Assembly: GCA_002418685.1 (NCBI GenBank)
Contig: DIEP01000090.1
Span: 1-21,376, forward strand
DNA length: 21,376 nt
Direction: 5' to 3'
From: Ignavibacteria bacterium UBA5771
GTDB lineage: Bacteria; Bacteroidota; Ignavibacteria; Kapaibacteriales; UBA2268
Part shown: positions 8,094 to 15,858 of the stretch, piece after piece
Layout of the letters: the number at the start of each line of letters is the position of its first letter
Position numbering within the stretch: the stretch's first letter is position 1
Notes under the pieces: model-generated
Databases searched by the model: none
Told to the model about the DNA's origin: nothing
Seen by the model: only the letters and a program-made list of their open reading frames with translations
Translations under genes and position numbers: made by a program

Positions 8094-8101
8094 CAAAATT
8101 A
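8094..8101 (-). promoter_or_regulatory. -7 element TAATTTTG, glnA
   Basis: CAAAATTA on plus reads TAATTTTG on minus, 21 bases before the glnA ATG. Spacing and sequence match the elements before the M28 peptidase and asnS. Confidence 0.55.
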
Positions 8102-8109
8102 TGAAAATG

Positions 8110-8232
8110 TTATATATTAAACGGAGTATGCAACTCTTTCGCTTGTAATGCGTGATATTTATTTGACCTCTTATCGCCTATCGTTGCCACTTCCACTATC
8201 GGGCTAACTTGATAGCTGATGCTTGCCCCTTT
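8110..8232 (-). other. GC-richer island with a 40-codon open frame lacking a start codon
   Basis: Between glnA and the divergent peptidase gene, bases about 8120-8230 are clearly richer in G+C than the surrounding spacer. On the minus strand a frame stays open for 40 codons, from just after TAG (8233-8235) to TAA (8110-8112). It encodes KGASISYQVSPIVEVATI followed by a stretch containing KYHALQAKELHTPF. There is no ATG, and only internal GTG codons could start it. The motif CGATA recurs three times (CCCGATAG, ACGATAGG, GCGATAAG). From memory, unverified, similar short peptides have been annotated in other Bacteroidota genomes, which would suggest a dispersed repeat or structured RNA rather than a real protein. 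It lies just upstream of the glnA -7 element, so it could also be in a regulatory position. Confidence 0.4.
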
Positions 8233-8316
8233 CTATTAGTCACTTAATTTCTCTCACAAATTTCATTTCTAAATACTAAATTCATAGACAAATAAATATG
8301 TTCATAATAATTTTCT

Positions 8317-8324
8317 TAATTTTG
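8317..8324 (+). promoter_or_regulatory. -7 element TAATTTTG, M28 peptidase
   Basis: TAATTTTG ends 20 bases before the ATG at 8345 and matches TAnnTTTG exactly. No convincing -33 box is seen. Confidence 0.55.
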
Positions 8325-8344
8325 TTAGTTAGATAAAAAATAAA

Positions 8345-10183
8345 ATGAAAAAGATAAATCGTTATTTGCTCTTTCTGCTAATATTAATTTTTGCTCACAC
8401 TTCTTATAGTTTTTCAACTGCAAAAGAAGAACTTAATGAGCAAGCTTTGCGGATTCAAGAACATCTTAAATATCTTGCAAGTGATGAGCTCGAAGGTCGA
8501 TTTCCCGGAACTCCAGGCATAGTAAAAGCAAAGGATTATATTCTCAGCTATTATAAATCATTAGGTCTGAAGCCCATTAATGGTAATTACTTGCAACCTT
8601 TTAGTATGCCATTAGGATGCGAATTGGGCAAATCGAATAATGTCTATTTCAATCTTATTATTCCAAAACCTGGCGTACCAATTGAACAAATTAAACCTGT
8701 CCAAAGGAGCTGGAAACCAAACGTAGATTGGATGCCAATGGCATTTAGTGAAAATGGAACTATTGAAGGACCGCTTGTCTTTGTCGGTTATGGAATAACT
8801 GCAAAGGATTTGAAATATGATGATTATGAGAATATTAACGTTAAAGATAAAATTGTTGTCATTCTTTCTAATTCTCCTGATGGTGCAAAAGAAAATGGCG
8901 AATTTGCAATGTTCTCATCTTTCAGTTATAAATCGACGAATGCTCGGAACCACGGTGCAAAAGGAATTGTGTTTGTGAAGATTCAAGGTGATTCCGCTAA
9001 TGTGTTTGAACCATTGGAACGCTCAAGAGAAAACAGAAATACAGGAATCATAGCAATTCAAGCAAAGCGAACAAGCATTGCATCTTATTTTCCAAATAAT
9101 TCTCTTTATCCATCAGAAGTCGAAATCAATAAAACACGTAAACCCAAAAGTTTTGAATTGCCAAATGCCCAGATTCATATACAAGTTGATTTAGTCGATA
9201 TAAAAAAGGAAACGTCAAATATTTTCTGTTTAATTGAAGGGACTGATCCAATTTTAAAGGATGAATATATTGTCATCGGGGCGCATTATGACCATTTGGG
9301 TTGGGGCGGACCGAATTCAATGTATCATGGCAAAACTCCGATGATTCATAATGGCGCTGACGATAATGCATCAGGAACAGCGGGTTTGATGGAACTTGCC
9401 CGTTTATTTTCTACAAATCCACAAAAACGCTCGCTGATATTTGCTTCATTCAGTGGCGAAGAGGAGGGAGTGCTTGGATCATCGTATTTTGTAAATAATT
9501 CGCCTCTCGCTCTAAATAAGATTGTTGCAATGGTAAATATGGATATGATTGGAAGATTGTATAATCATCATTTGCAGGTTATTGGCGTTGGCTCATCAAG
9601 TAGATTTGAATCTATAATCGATTCTCTCTATGAAATCGATAGCTTAAGTATTGGGAAAACTGAATCATCAATTGCTTCGAGCGACCAAACGTCATTTTAC
9701 TTGAAAAACATACCATCAATTATGTTTTTTACGGGCGTCCATACAGATTATCATAAACCCACTGATGATTGGGACAAAATAAATTATAATGGCGAATCAC
9801 AAGTGGTCGGCTTTATCCAAAAATTTATTGAGACTATATCTAATCAAACTCAACCAATTGATTTCACGAAAGTTATTGAATCAAGTGGCGAAATGTCCAA
9901 TAATCACAATTATGGTAGCAATGTTTGGTTCGGCGTAATTCCAAATTTTGAAGATGAACCGCTGGGATTTAAGATTGCAGGAACAAGTCCAGGAAGTCCT
10001 GCGGAAAAAGCAGGTTTGAAGGAAAATGATATAATTACTAAAATCGAAGATGTTCAAATAAAAAATATTCATGATTTTATGTATTCATTGCGCGATTATA
10101 AAGCGGGAGATACAGTGAAAGTGATTTTTTTACGCAATGGTAAACCGACTGAAACAAAGGTCAAATTAGTACCAAAGCAATAA
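8345..10183 (+). CDS. Exported M28 zinc aminopeptidase with PDZ domain
   Basis: This 612-residue enzyme has a signal peptide (about 1-22), a protease-associated-like insert at about 130-250 and a two-zinc M28 domain at about 290-505. The zinc and catalytic residues can be placed: His314 and Asp316 in AHYDHLG, Asp339 in GADDNASG, Glu372/Glu373 in SGEEEG (base and ligand), Asp400 in NMDMIG and His470 in DYHKPTDD. A PDZ domain follows at about 525-610 (GTSPGSPAEKAGLKENDII). The family removes N-terminal residues from peptides. The PDZ domain probably binds substrate or partner C-termini in the periplasm or at the surface. There is no C-terminal sorting domain. The gene has its own promoter and is followed 55 bases later by a small membrane protein gene. 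Confidence 0.93.
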   Translation: MKKINRYLLFLLILIFAHTSYSFSTAKEELNEQALRIQEHLKYLASDELEGRFPGTPGIVKAKDYILSYYKSLGLKPINGNYLQPFSMPLGCELGKSNNVYFNLIIPKPGVPIEQIKPVQRSWKPNVDWMPMAFSENGTIEGPLVFVGYGITAKDLKYDDYENINVKDKIVVILSNSPDGAKENGEFAMFSSFSYKSTNARNHGAKGIVFVKIQGDSANVFEPLERSRENRNTGIIAIQAKRTSIASYFPNNSLYPSEVEINKTRKPKSFELPNAQIHIQVDLVDIKKETSNIFCLIEGTDPILKDEYIVIGAHYDHLGWGGPNSMYHGKTPMIHNGADDNASGTAGLMELARLFSTNPQKRSLIFASFSGEEEGVLGSSYFVNNSPLALNKIVAMVNMDMIGRLYNHHLQVIGVGSSSRFESIIDSLYEIDSLSIGKTESSIASSDQTSFYLKNIPSIMFFTGVHTDYHKPTDDWDKINYNGESQVVGFIQKFIETISNQTQPIDFTKVIESSGEMSNNHNYGSNVWFGVIPNFEDEPLGFKIAGTSPGSPAEKAGLKENDIITKIEDVQIKNIHDFMYSLRDYKAGDTVKVIFLRNGKPTETKVKLVPKQ

Positions 10184-10212
10184 TTTTTCATAAAAAATTA
10201 ACAGAAAAAAAC

Positions 10213-10220
10213 TATATTTG
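10213..10220 (+). promoter_or_regulatory. -7 element TATATTTG, small membrane protein/PstS-like unit
   Basis: TATATTTG lies in the 55-base gap after the M28 gene and ends 18 bases before the TTG start at 10239. It may drive the run of genes to 13582 or beyond. Confidence 0.45.
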
Positions 10221-10238
10221 TAAATTGGATGGAGCAAA

Positions 10239-10490
10239 TTGTATAATAAAATTTTAAATTATAGTATTCGAGTCCTCATAATCGTCTTTGGTATATTGAT
10301 ATTCTTTGATGCACCGGGATGGAGCAGAGGGAATGAAAATGTGCTAAGAGTATTCGGTATTGTGATGATTTTGTTCGGTATATATCGCATTATTGCATAT
10401 AATTATGCAGTAAATTCCGAAGAAAACGAAGAAGATGATGATGACAATGATAAGAAATATGATGACGAAAAAAATAATTTAAAGAAATAA
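10239..10490 (+). CDS. Small two-helix membrane protein with acidic tail
   Basis: This 83-residue protein is not assigned to a family. It has two hydrophobic helices (about 8-25 and 36-54) joined by a short loop (DAPGWSRGNEN), then a very acidic cytoplasmic-type tail at 61-77 (EENEEDDDDND). The start is TTG: GGAG at 10231-10234 sits four bases before it, and the next in-frame ATG would remove the first helix. It is 30 bases ahead of the PstS-like lipoprotein gene, so it is probably co-transcribed. It could be a small accessory subunit of that system. The coding call rests on the clean membrane topology and the promoter and ribosome-site placement. Confidence 0.65.
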   Translation: MYNKILNYSIRVLIIVFGILIFFDAPGWSRGNENVLRVFGIVMILFGIYRIIAYNYAVNSEENEEDDDDNDKKYDDEKNNLKK

Positions 10491-10520
10491 TATTCTTTTA
10501 AAGAAATATGAAAAATAATT

Positions 10521-11447
10521 ATGAAAATGAAATATATTAGAATTTTATCTTTATTTGTAATAAGCGTATTTTTTGTTTCCTGCAATGATAAGCAAAAGGT
10601 CGAGGAAACAAGTCAATACACAGAATGGAACACAGGTTCCTTGACTCTTTATATTGATGAAGAAATTTCCCCACTTGTGGATAGCATTATTCCGATGTAT
10701 CAAAAAGCATATCCAAAGGTTAAGTTAGATACAAAGCGCGTCTCATCCCGAGAAGGTATGGCATTGCTTTTAAATGGCAAGGCTGAAATTGTTTTGCAAG
10801 GGCGCGGCTTCCTGCAAGACGAAGACAGCTTGATAAAAGAATATAATGTGAAATTACAAGAACCTTGGGAATTTGCCAAAGATATCCTTGTGTTCTATAC
10901 CAATGTTGATAATCCAACTGATACATTGAATGCAAGGGATATTGAGGAATATTTTGCAAATCCAAAATTAACAGCAAAAAATTCATTAAAAATAAATTGG
11001 AATCCCGAATTTGTTATTCCAAACCCAAATTCGAGCGTTTATGCAAATTTCAGGCACTTTGTTTTGAAAGATGGCAAAACTCAAAGGAAATTGAAAGTTT
11101 TGCAAACCTTTGATTCAGTAAAAAATTATGTAGCAAAAAATAAAAATGCAGTTGGAATCGGGTATTATGGTCAAATTGTCGGCGATTTACGTTTTCGCCC
11201 AATAATGCTTGGATATTACGATTCAACGGGGCAACATATTACTCCAAAAACCATTCACCAATCATATATTGTTCAGGAACTTTATCCATACATTGTATCA
11301 TATAGGGCTTACCTCTTTTCAGAGCGAAAAAATGTTGCATTTTGGTGTGCTACATTTTTTGCAAGAGAAGCTTCAGTGCAAACATTTATCAAAAATTATG
11401 GACTTGTTCCCGGATATGCAAAATTTGTATTAATTAAAGAGGATTAA
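10521..11447 (+). CDS. PstS-like substrate-binding lipoprotein
   Basis: This 308-residue lipoprotein (signal peptide ending FVSC, Cys21) belongs to the type-2 periplasmic binding protein fold of the PstS group. After GSLTLYIDEEISPLVDSIIPMYQKAYPKV come FAKDILVFYTNVDNP, IEEYFANPK, PNPNSSVYANFRHFVLK, NAVGIGYYGQI and AYLFSERKNVAF, in the same order as in phosphate-binding proteins. The usual PstS phosphate loop is only partly recognisable, so the ligand is uncertain. No pstCAB permease genes accompany it; the next gene, four bases on, encodes a TPR protein. In Bacteroidota, similar lone PstS-like lipoproteins occur with TPR and TonB/ExbBD genes, which suggests a role distinct from classical ABC import. 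Two closely spaced in-frame ATGs (10521 and 10527) could start it. Confidence 0.78.
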   Translation: MKMKYIRILSLFVISVFFVSCNDKQKVEETSQYTEWNTGSLTLYIDEEISPLVDSIIPMYQKAYPKVKLDTKRVSSREGMALLLNGKAEIVLQGRGFLQDEDSLIKEYNVKLQEPWEFAKDILVFYTNVDNPTDTLNARDIEEYFANPKLTAKNSLKINWNPEFVIPNPNSSVYANFRHFVLKDGKTQRKLKVLQTFDSVKNYVAKNKNAVGIGYYGQIVGDLRFRPIMLGYYDSTGQHITPKTIHQSYIVQELYPYIVSYRAYLFSERKNVAFWCATFFAREASVQTFIKNYGLVPGYAKFVLIKED

Positions 11448-11451
11448 AAAA

Positions 11452-13158
11452 ATGAAAAAGATCATCAGCACTCTCTTCGCCATAATTGTTTTATCGCCAA
11501 TGCTTTTTGCTCAAAGTTCAGCAGATATGTTCCTTAAATATTACAATGAAAAAAACTTTGAAGAAGCAATAAAACATTCATTTGCAGCGGCAAACGAAAA
11601 TCCAAAGAATTTAGATTTGATTATGAAAATTGGAACTCTCTACCGCGAACTTGAGCAATACGATTCAGCACTTGTTTATTTTCATAAAGCATATAATTTG
11701 AAAGATAATGATCCAACAGTTATTCAAAATTATGCCGTTGCACTCGCCGATGTAAAAAATTTCCCCGAAGCTGTAAAAATTATTAATCAAGCAATAAAGC
11801 GAGATAAGAACAATTATCAATATCATCTGACAGCTTCTGAAATTTATATTAAAGCTGATTCTTTAACACAAGCAGAACTTTCGATAAATCGTGCAAGGGA
11901 AATTGATCCAAATAATCCTTCTTCTTACATAGCATTGGGAAATTTCTATTTTGCACGTAGGGTTTATGAACTTGCTAGGCAAAATTATGAAGAAGCAATT
12001 CTTAAAGATTCAAACAATATAGAAGCGCATTCAAAACTTGCTCAATCATATTATTGGCTTGGCTCTCGTGAAGTGGATAAAGATCTTTCCAATGAACTCT
12101 ATACGAGAGCTCTTAAAGAGTGGGGAAAAGTTTCTCAAATTGATACAATGAATGTCCGAGCTTATTTTGAGCAAGGTAAAATCTGGTTTTTCTCTGAACG
12201 CTATCCTGAAGCAGCATCGACACTTTCTCGCTATCTCAATCTTCGACCATCAGGTTCAATTGGTAGATGGTATTATGCACAATCATTATTTTGGATTGGG
12301 CAATGCGACTCTGCAATTCCAAATTTGGAGATAGTCATTAAAGAAGTCGATTCAGTCAGCGTTCAAGCCAAAAAAATGCTCGCTGAATGCTTGATGAGCA
12401 GTAAAATGTTCGATAAGGCAATTATTACATATACTGATCTGCAAAATTCGGGGGTTGAGTTATCATCTGTTGACTATCGCAGATGGGGACAGGCAGATTT
12501 TTCAGTTCATGATACACTTTCAGCAATAAATCATTGGATGAGGGCAATCGAACTTGACAGAGATAATAACTGCTACTTGATGTTCGTTGTTGGCACTATT
12601 ATGAGCAATATACAAGATTACTCAGGTTCTATTCAACTGTTGCAAGAAAGATTAAATGTTCCCGCTTGTAATGATTCGCTTAATTCGAAAGTTTATTATA
12701 TAATTGGGAGTAATTTTATTTTCTCTGAGAAGCCCGATTCAGCAATATTTTATCTTCAAAAGGCAATAGAACTTGATTCCACAAATTATTTTGCAGAAGT
12801 TTATCTGGGCGATGCTTATATGCAAATCAAGAACACAAAAGCCGCAGTCGGACAATATCTGGATGTTATTGAAAGAGGAGAAAAAGATTCAACTGTCAAT
12901 CAATCCGCACTCTTTCAAGCATTTGCAAAATATTGCAATGTGCTTTTGGACCAAAAAAATTATAATGAATTAAACAAATATGGGAAAAAATGGGTGGATA
13001 TAATGCCCGATAATTCATTCGCAAATCTTTTTCTTGCTGTTTCATATCAAGGGCTTGGCGATAAAGATAATGCTTGCAAATATTATACTCGAGTGATAAA
13101 ACTTGACCCGAGTAATTCAAGTGCAAAAAAGAATAAAGAATTAATTGGATGCCCATAA
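11452..13158 (+). CDS. Exported tetratricopeptide-repeat protein
   Basis: This 568-residue protein begins with a signal peptide (about 1-20, ending MLFAQ) and then consists almost entirely of about 14 or 15 TPR units of 34-38 residues. Examples are PTVIQNYAVALADVKNFPEA near residue 90 and SLNSKVYYIIGSNFIFSEKP near 410. Recurrent Asp-Ser-Ala in the second helix (YDSALVYF, CDSAIPNL, PDSAIFYL) shows repeat expansion within the gene. TPR solenoids hold protein partners together; this one would act in the periplasm or at the outer membrane. It starts four bases after the PstS-like gene and is followed by the arsenate reductase gene four bases after its stop, so the three form a tight operon. Its partner is unknown; the binding lipoprotein is the obvious candidate. 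Confidence 0.88.
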   Translation: MKKIISTLFAIIVLSPMLFAQSSADMFLKYYNEKNFEEAIKHSFAAANENPKNLDLIMKIGTLYRELEQYDSALVYFHKAYNLKDNDPTVIQNYAVALADVKNFPEAVKIINQAIKRDKNNYQYHLTASEIYIKADSLTQAELSINRAREIDPNNPSSYIALGNFYFARRVYELARQNYEEAILKDSNNIEAHSKLAQSYYWLGSREVDKDLSNELYTRALKEWGKVSQIDTMNVRAYFEQGKIWFFSERYPEAASTLSRYLNLRPSGSIGRWYYAQSLFWIGQCDSAIPNLEIVIKEVDSVSVQAKKMLAECLMSSKMFDKAIITYTDLQNSGVELSSVDYRRWGQADFSVHDTLSAINHWMRAIELDRDNNCYLMFVVGTIMSNIQDYSGSIQLLQERLNVPACNDSLNSKVYYIIGSNFIFSEKPDSAIFYLQKAIELDSTNYFAEVYLGDAYMQIKNTKAAVGQYLDVIERGEKDSTVNQSALFQAFAKYCNVLLDQKNYNELNKYGKKWVDIMPDNSFANLFLAVSYQGLGDKDNACKYYTRVIKLDPSNSSAKKNKELIGCP

Positions 13159-13162
13159 TATT

Positions 13163-13582
13163 ATGACAAAGATTTTATTTGTATGTACGGGCAATTCTGC
13201 TCGCAGCCAGATGGCAGAAGGAATTTTAAAATATTTAAATCCTGATCTTGAAGTGTTTTCTGCGGGAACAAAACCTGCCGACCAAGTTCATCCACTGGCT
13301 GTCGCATCAATGAGCGAAATTGGAATTGATATAAGTAAAAACAAAACGAAAAACGTAGATGAATTTCTAAATCAAAGTTTCGATTTTGTGATTACTGTTT
13401 GCGATAATGCAAAAGAGACCTGCCCTGTTTTCCTTGGAAATGTCAAGCAACGCCTCCATATTGGCTTTAAAGATCCTGCTGCGGCAATGGGTAGCGAGGA
13501 AAAAAAATTAGCAATATTTCGAAAAATTAGAGATGAAATTTATAGTAGTATGGAGAAATTTTCCAAAGAATTAAATACATAA
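13163..13582 (+). CDS. arsC: Thioredoxin-type arsenate reductase / LMW tyrosine phosphatase family
   Basis: This 139-residue protein has the phosphatase loop CTGNSAR (Cys8 to Arg14) and the aspartate loop DP at 104-105 of the low-molecular-weight phosphatase fold. It also has Cys80 and Cys87 in TVCDNAKETCPV. The C-x6-C pair matches the redox relay of thioredoxin-coupled ArsC, so arsenate reduction to arsenite is the favoured function over tyrosine phosphatase. I start at ATG 13163; an in-frame TTG at 13145 would add six residues and overlap the TPR gene. No arsR, arsB or acr3 gene is near. Its place after a PstS-like protein is notable because arsenate mimics phosphate. Confidence 0.88.
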   Translation: MTKILFVCTGNSARSQMAEGILKYLNPDLEVFSAGTKPADQVHPLAVASMSEIGIDISKNKTKNVDEFLNQSFDFVITVCDNAKETCPVFLGNVKQRLHIGFKDPAAAMGSEEKKLAIFRKIRDEIYSSMEKFSKELNT

Positions 13583-13636
13583 AATGTTCGAAATATTCGT
13601 TATGATAATTTATTTAGCATTATCCAGAATTTCTAA

Positions 13637-14311
13637 GTGAAAACAATTACGCCTATATTATTGTCAATTAGTTTCGTGGTCATATTTGCATTTTTTAATG
13701 TATTTGCACAAGATAAACAATCGATAAAAGTTCCTGACCAAGAGGGTGCAACTTATGCACCCTATCAGGATTCTATTTACAATAGATTTATGCAGATGAA
13801 AGTCCCTGCTCGGACTTTGTTCAATTTCAATCTTGCATTAGCCGATGCAAGATGGGAAGATATGCAAAATCAGCACCAAAAAACTCCATATCAATCAGCC
13901 TTGGATGCGCTTTCAAGAGTGCCAAGTTCAGCTTATATTCCAACGGGTGTCGAACAAACTTTGTATCAGACAAATCTTCAGATGGCACAATATGTACCCT
14001 TTCAAAATCAGCATTTATATGGCTTGAAAGTACCCCTTAACGATATTGCCCAGTTGCTTGGTTTGGCAGAAGATGTTTCGCCTGTTATTGTATATTCACT
14101 TGATGGACCTCTGGATGTCGAAATTGTGATATATTCAATTCAAGCAAAAGTGATTGCGACACTTTATTCGGGACGCCAAGCAGCAGGAAGTTATAAAATC
14201 ACTTGGAATCTTCGAGATGATATGGGTAGGCGTATGCCAAGCGGTGATTATATTGCCGAAGTCCGCATCGGAAATTCAAAATACGTGCGAAAAAGAATAG
14301 TAATTCCTTAA
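13637..14311 (+). CDS. Exported protein with C-terminal FlgD-like Ig domain
   Basis: The 224-residue product has a signal peptide (about 1-24, ending VFAQ), a middle region of no recognised family (about 25-140), and a C-terminal domain at about 145-224. That domain has the FlgD-Ig pattern: DVEIVIYSIQAKVIATL, then AGSYKITWNLRDDMGRRMPSGDY, then an IVIP ending. In Bacteroidota and Chlorobi such domains often cap secreted or surface proteins, sometimes as secretion or anchoring signals. The start codon is GTG; no ATG lies near the signal peptide. It follows arsC by 54 bases with no clear promoter between them, so read-through is possible. The middle region is Gln/Tyr/Pro-rich with helical stretches. 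Function unknown. Confidence 0.72.
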   Translation: MKTITPILLSISFVVIFAFFNVFAQDKQSIKVPDQEGATYAPYQDSIYNRFMQMKVPARTLFNFNLALADARWEDMQNQHQKTPYQSALDALSRVPSSAYIPTGVEQTLYQTNLQMAQYVPFQNQHLYGLKVPLNDIAQLLGLAEDVSPVIVYSLDGPLDVEIVIYSIQAKVIATLYSGRQAAGSYKITWNLRDDMGRRMPSGDYIAEVRIGNSKYVRKRIVIP

Positions 14312-14363
14312 AATCAGACAGCACGACTTTTCTCAGATAATCCAAAATATATCTTGATTTTAT

Positions 14364-14371
14364 TAATTTTG
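14364..14371 (+). promoter_or_regulatory. -7 element TAATTTTG, asnS
   Basis: TAATTTTG ends 24 bases before the asnS ATG, in an 84-base, very AT-rich gap. Confidence 0.5.
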
Positions 14372-14395
14372 TAATTTATATTAAATTATAAATTT

Positions 14396-15748
14396 ATGAT
14401 TTCCCATTATAAATCTTATCAGTATATCGAACATCTTCCCAAGTTAATTGGTGAAAAAGTCCAACTGCACGGCTGGGTCACTAATAAAACAGAAAAAGGC
14501 AAACTTGTATTTGTTATATTTCGTGATGGAACTGGAATTACACAACTGGTTTTTTCAAAAAATAATTTAGATGAAGAAACATTTGAAAATGCAAAACGAC
14601 TCACTCAAGAATCTTCAATTGAAGTATCAGGGATGGTTCGAGCAGATGATAGAGCACCCGGCGGTTTTGAAATAGATGCTGATAATTTAAAAATATTCCA
14701 ACTTGCGAAAGATTATCCGATTACTCCCAAAGAGCATGGTGACGCTTTTCTTATGGAGCATCGTCATTTATGGCTTCGGTCTTCGCGCCAGCATTCAATT
14801 ATGCGAGTCCGCGCAAGCGTAATTCAAGCAATTCATCAATATCTCGATGGACTAGGATTTTTGCAAATGGATTCACCAATTTTAACCCCAAATGCTGCAG
14901 AAGGGACCTCCACACTCTTTGAAACCGAGTATTTTGATCTTGGTAAGGCATATTTATCTCAATCGGGTCAACTTTATGCAGAAGCTACTGCAATGGCAAT
15001 GGGTCGAGTTTATACTTTTGGTCCTACTTTTCGAGCTGAATTATCAAAAACTCGCAGACATCTAACGGAATTTTGGATGGTGGAACCCGAAATGGCATTT
15101 TTCGATTTAAATGATGATATGGACCTTGCCGAGGACCTTATTGAATATGTGGTTAAATACGTATTGAAAAATAATATTAAGGAACTTCAAATTCTCGAGC
15201 GAGATATTACACAACTTGAAAAAGTGCAACGCCCGTTTTATCGATTAAGCTACGATGAAGCAGTGGATTACTTGCAAAAAAATAATATTCCCTTGAGAAA
15301 GAAAGTTAATGGCGAAGAAATTGAGATTTTACCCTTTCCATGGGGTGAAGATTTTGGCTCGCCACAAGAAGAAGCAATAATGGATCAGTTCGATAAACCG
15401 TGCATAATTCATCGCTACCCCACAGATATTAAAGCTTTTTATATGAAACGCGACCCCGATAATGAAAATGTAGTGCTTGCAATGGACATGCTTGCACCTG
15501 AAAAAGGCGGTGAAATCATTGGAGGAAGCCAACGCGAGGAAAATATCCAACTTCTCGAAGAACGAATTGCCCGAGAAAATTTACCACTTGAAGCATATCA
15601 GTGGTATCTCGATTTAAGGCGGTTTGGGTCAGTACCTCATAGCGGATTTGGTCTCGGCGTGGAGCGAACCGTAAAATGGATCACAGGAGCATCCCATATT
15701 CGCGAAGTCATTCCATTTCCACGAATGATTTATAGAATATATCCATAA
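14396..15748 (+). CDS. asnS: Asparaginyl-tRNA synthetase
   Basis: This class II synthetase charges tRNA-Asn with asparagine in the cytoplasm. Of its 450 residues, about 20-104 form the OB-fold anticodon-binding domain (VQLHGWVTNKTEKGKLVFVI). The catalytic domain has motif 1 around 146-167 (GFLQMDSPILTPNAAEG), motif 2 at 212-232 (FRAELSKTRRHLTEFWMVEP) and motif 3 at 417-426 (GFGLGVERTV). PKEHGDAFLMEHRHLWLRSS at 111-130 and YPTDIKAFYMKRD at 341-353 separate it from bacterial aspartyl-tRNA synthetase, which is longer and carries a GAD insert. Its presence indicates direct charging of tRNA-Asn. It has its own promoter and is convergent with the DUF6029 gene, with a palindrome between them. Confidence 0.96.
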   Translation: MISHYKSYQYIEHLPKLIGEKVQLHGWVTNKTEKGKLVFVIFRDGTGITQLVFSKNNLDEETFENAKRLTQESSIEVSGMVRADDRAPGGFEIDADNLKIFQLAKDYPITPKEHGDAFLMEHRHLWLRSSRQHSIMRVRASVIQAIHQYLDGLGFLQMDSPILTPNAAEGTSTLFETEYFDLGKAYLSQSGQLYAEATAMAMGRVYTFGPTFRAELSKTRRHLTEFWMVEPEMAFFDLNDDMDLAEDLIEYVVKYVLKNNIKELQILERDITQLEKVQRPFYRLSYDEAVDYLQKNNIPLRKKVNGEEIEILPFPWGEDFGSPQEEAIMDQFDKPCIIHRYPTDIKAFYMKRDPDNENVVLAMDMLAPEKGGEIIGGSQREENIQLLEERIARENLPLEAYQWYLDLRRFGSVPHSGFGLGVERTVKWITGASHIREVIPFPRMIYRIYP

Positions 15749-15762
15749 AGTTTCTTTATAAG

Positions 15763-15818
15763 ATTGCTATATCCTTTCGCAATGACAGTAGAAAGTCATT
15801 GCGAGGAATGATAGCATT
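15763..15818. repeat. REP-like palindrome between convergent genes
   Basis: Two 24-base arms (15763-15786 and 15795-15818) are inverted copies with about 17 of 24 positions paired. The inner ten pairs are perfect (TCGCAATGAC / GTCATTGCGA) around an 8-base loop, and the outer TGCTAT / ATAGCA also pairs. The core GTCATTGCGAGG and the flanking ATTGCTA resemble the 'GTCATTGCGAGG...GCAATCTC' palindromic repeats found dispersed in several phyla (memory, not searched). No T run follows on either side, so it is more a repeat or mRNA-stabilising hairpin than a classical terminator. Confidence 0.65.
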
Positions 15819-15858
15819 TATATGCTCAGTTATTGATGAACTATAATTATTCAGGCAA

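Noticed and set aside
10182..10201. TAATTTTT/AAAAATTA inverted repeat after the M28 gene as a terminator
   Set aside because: The stem is only A and T, so it would be unstable, and such repeats are expected by chance in this composition.
13145..13162. TTG start adding six residues to the ArsC-like protein
   Set aside because: It overlaps the TPR gene; the ATG at 13163 gives the usual N-terminus (MTKILFVCTGN) for this family.
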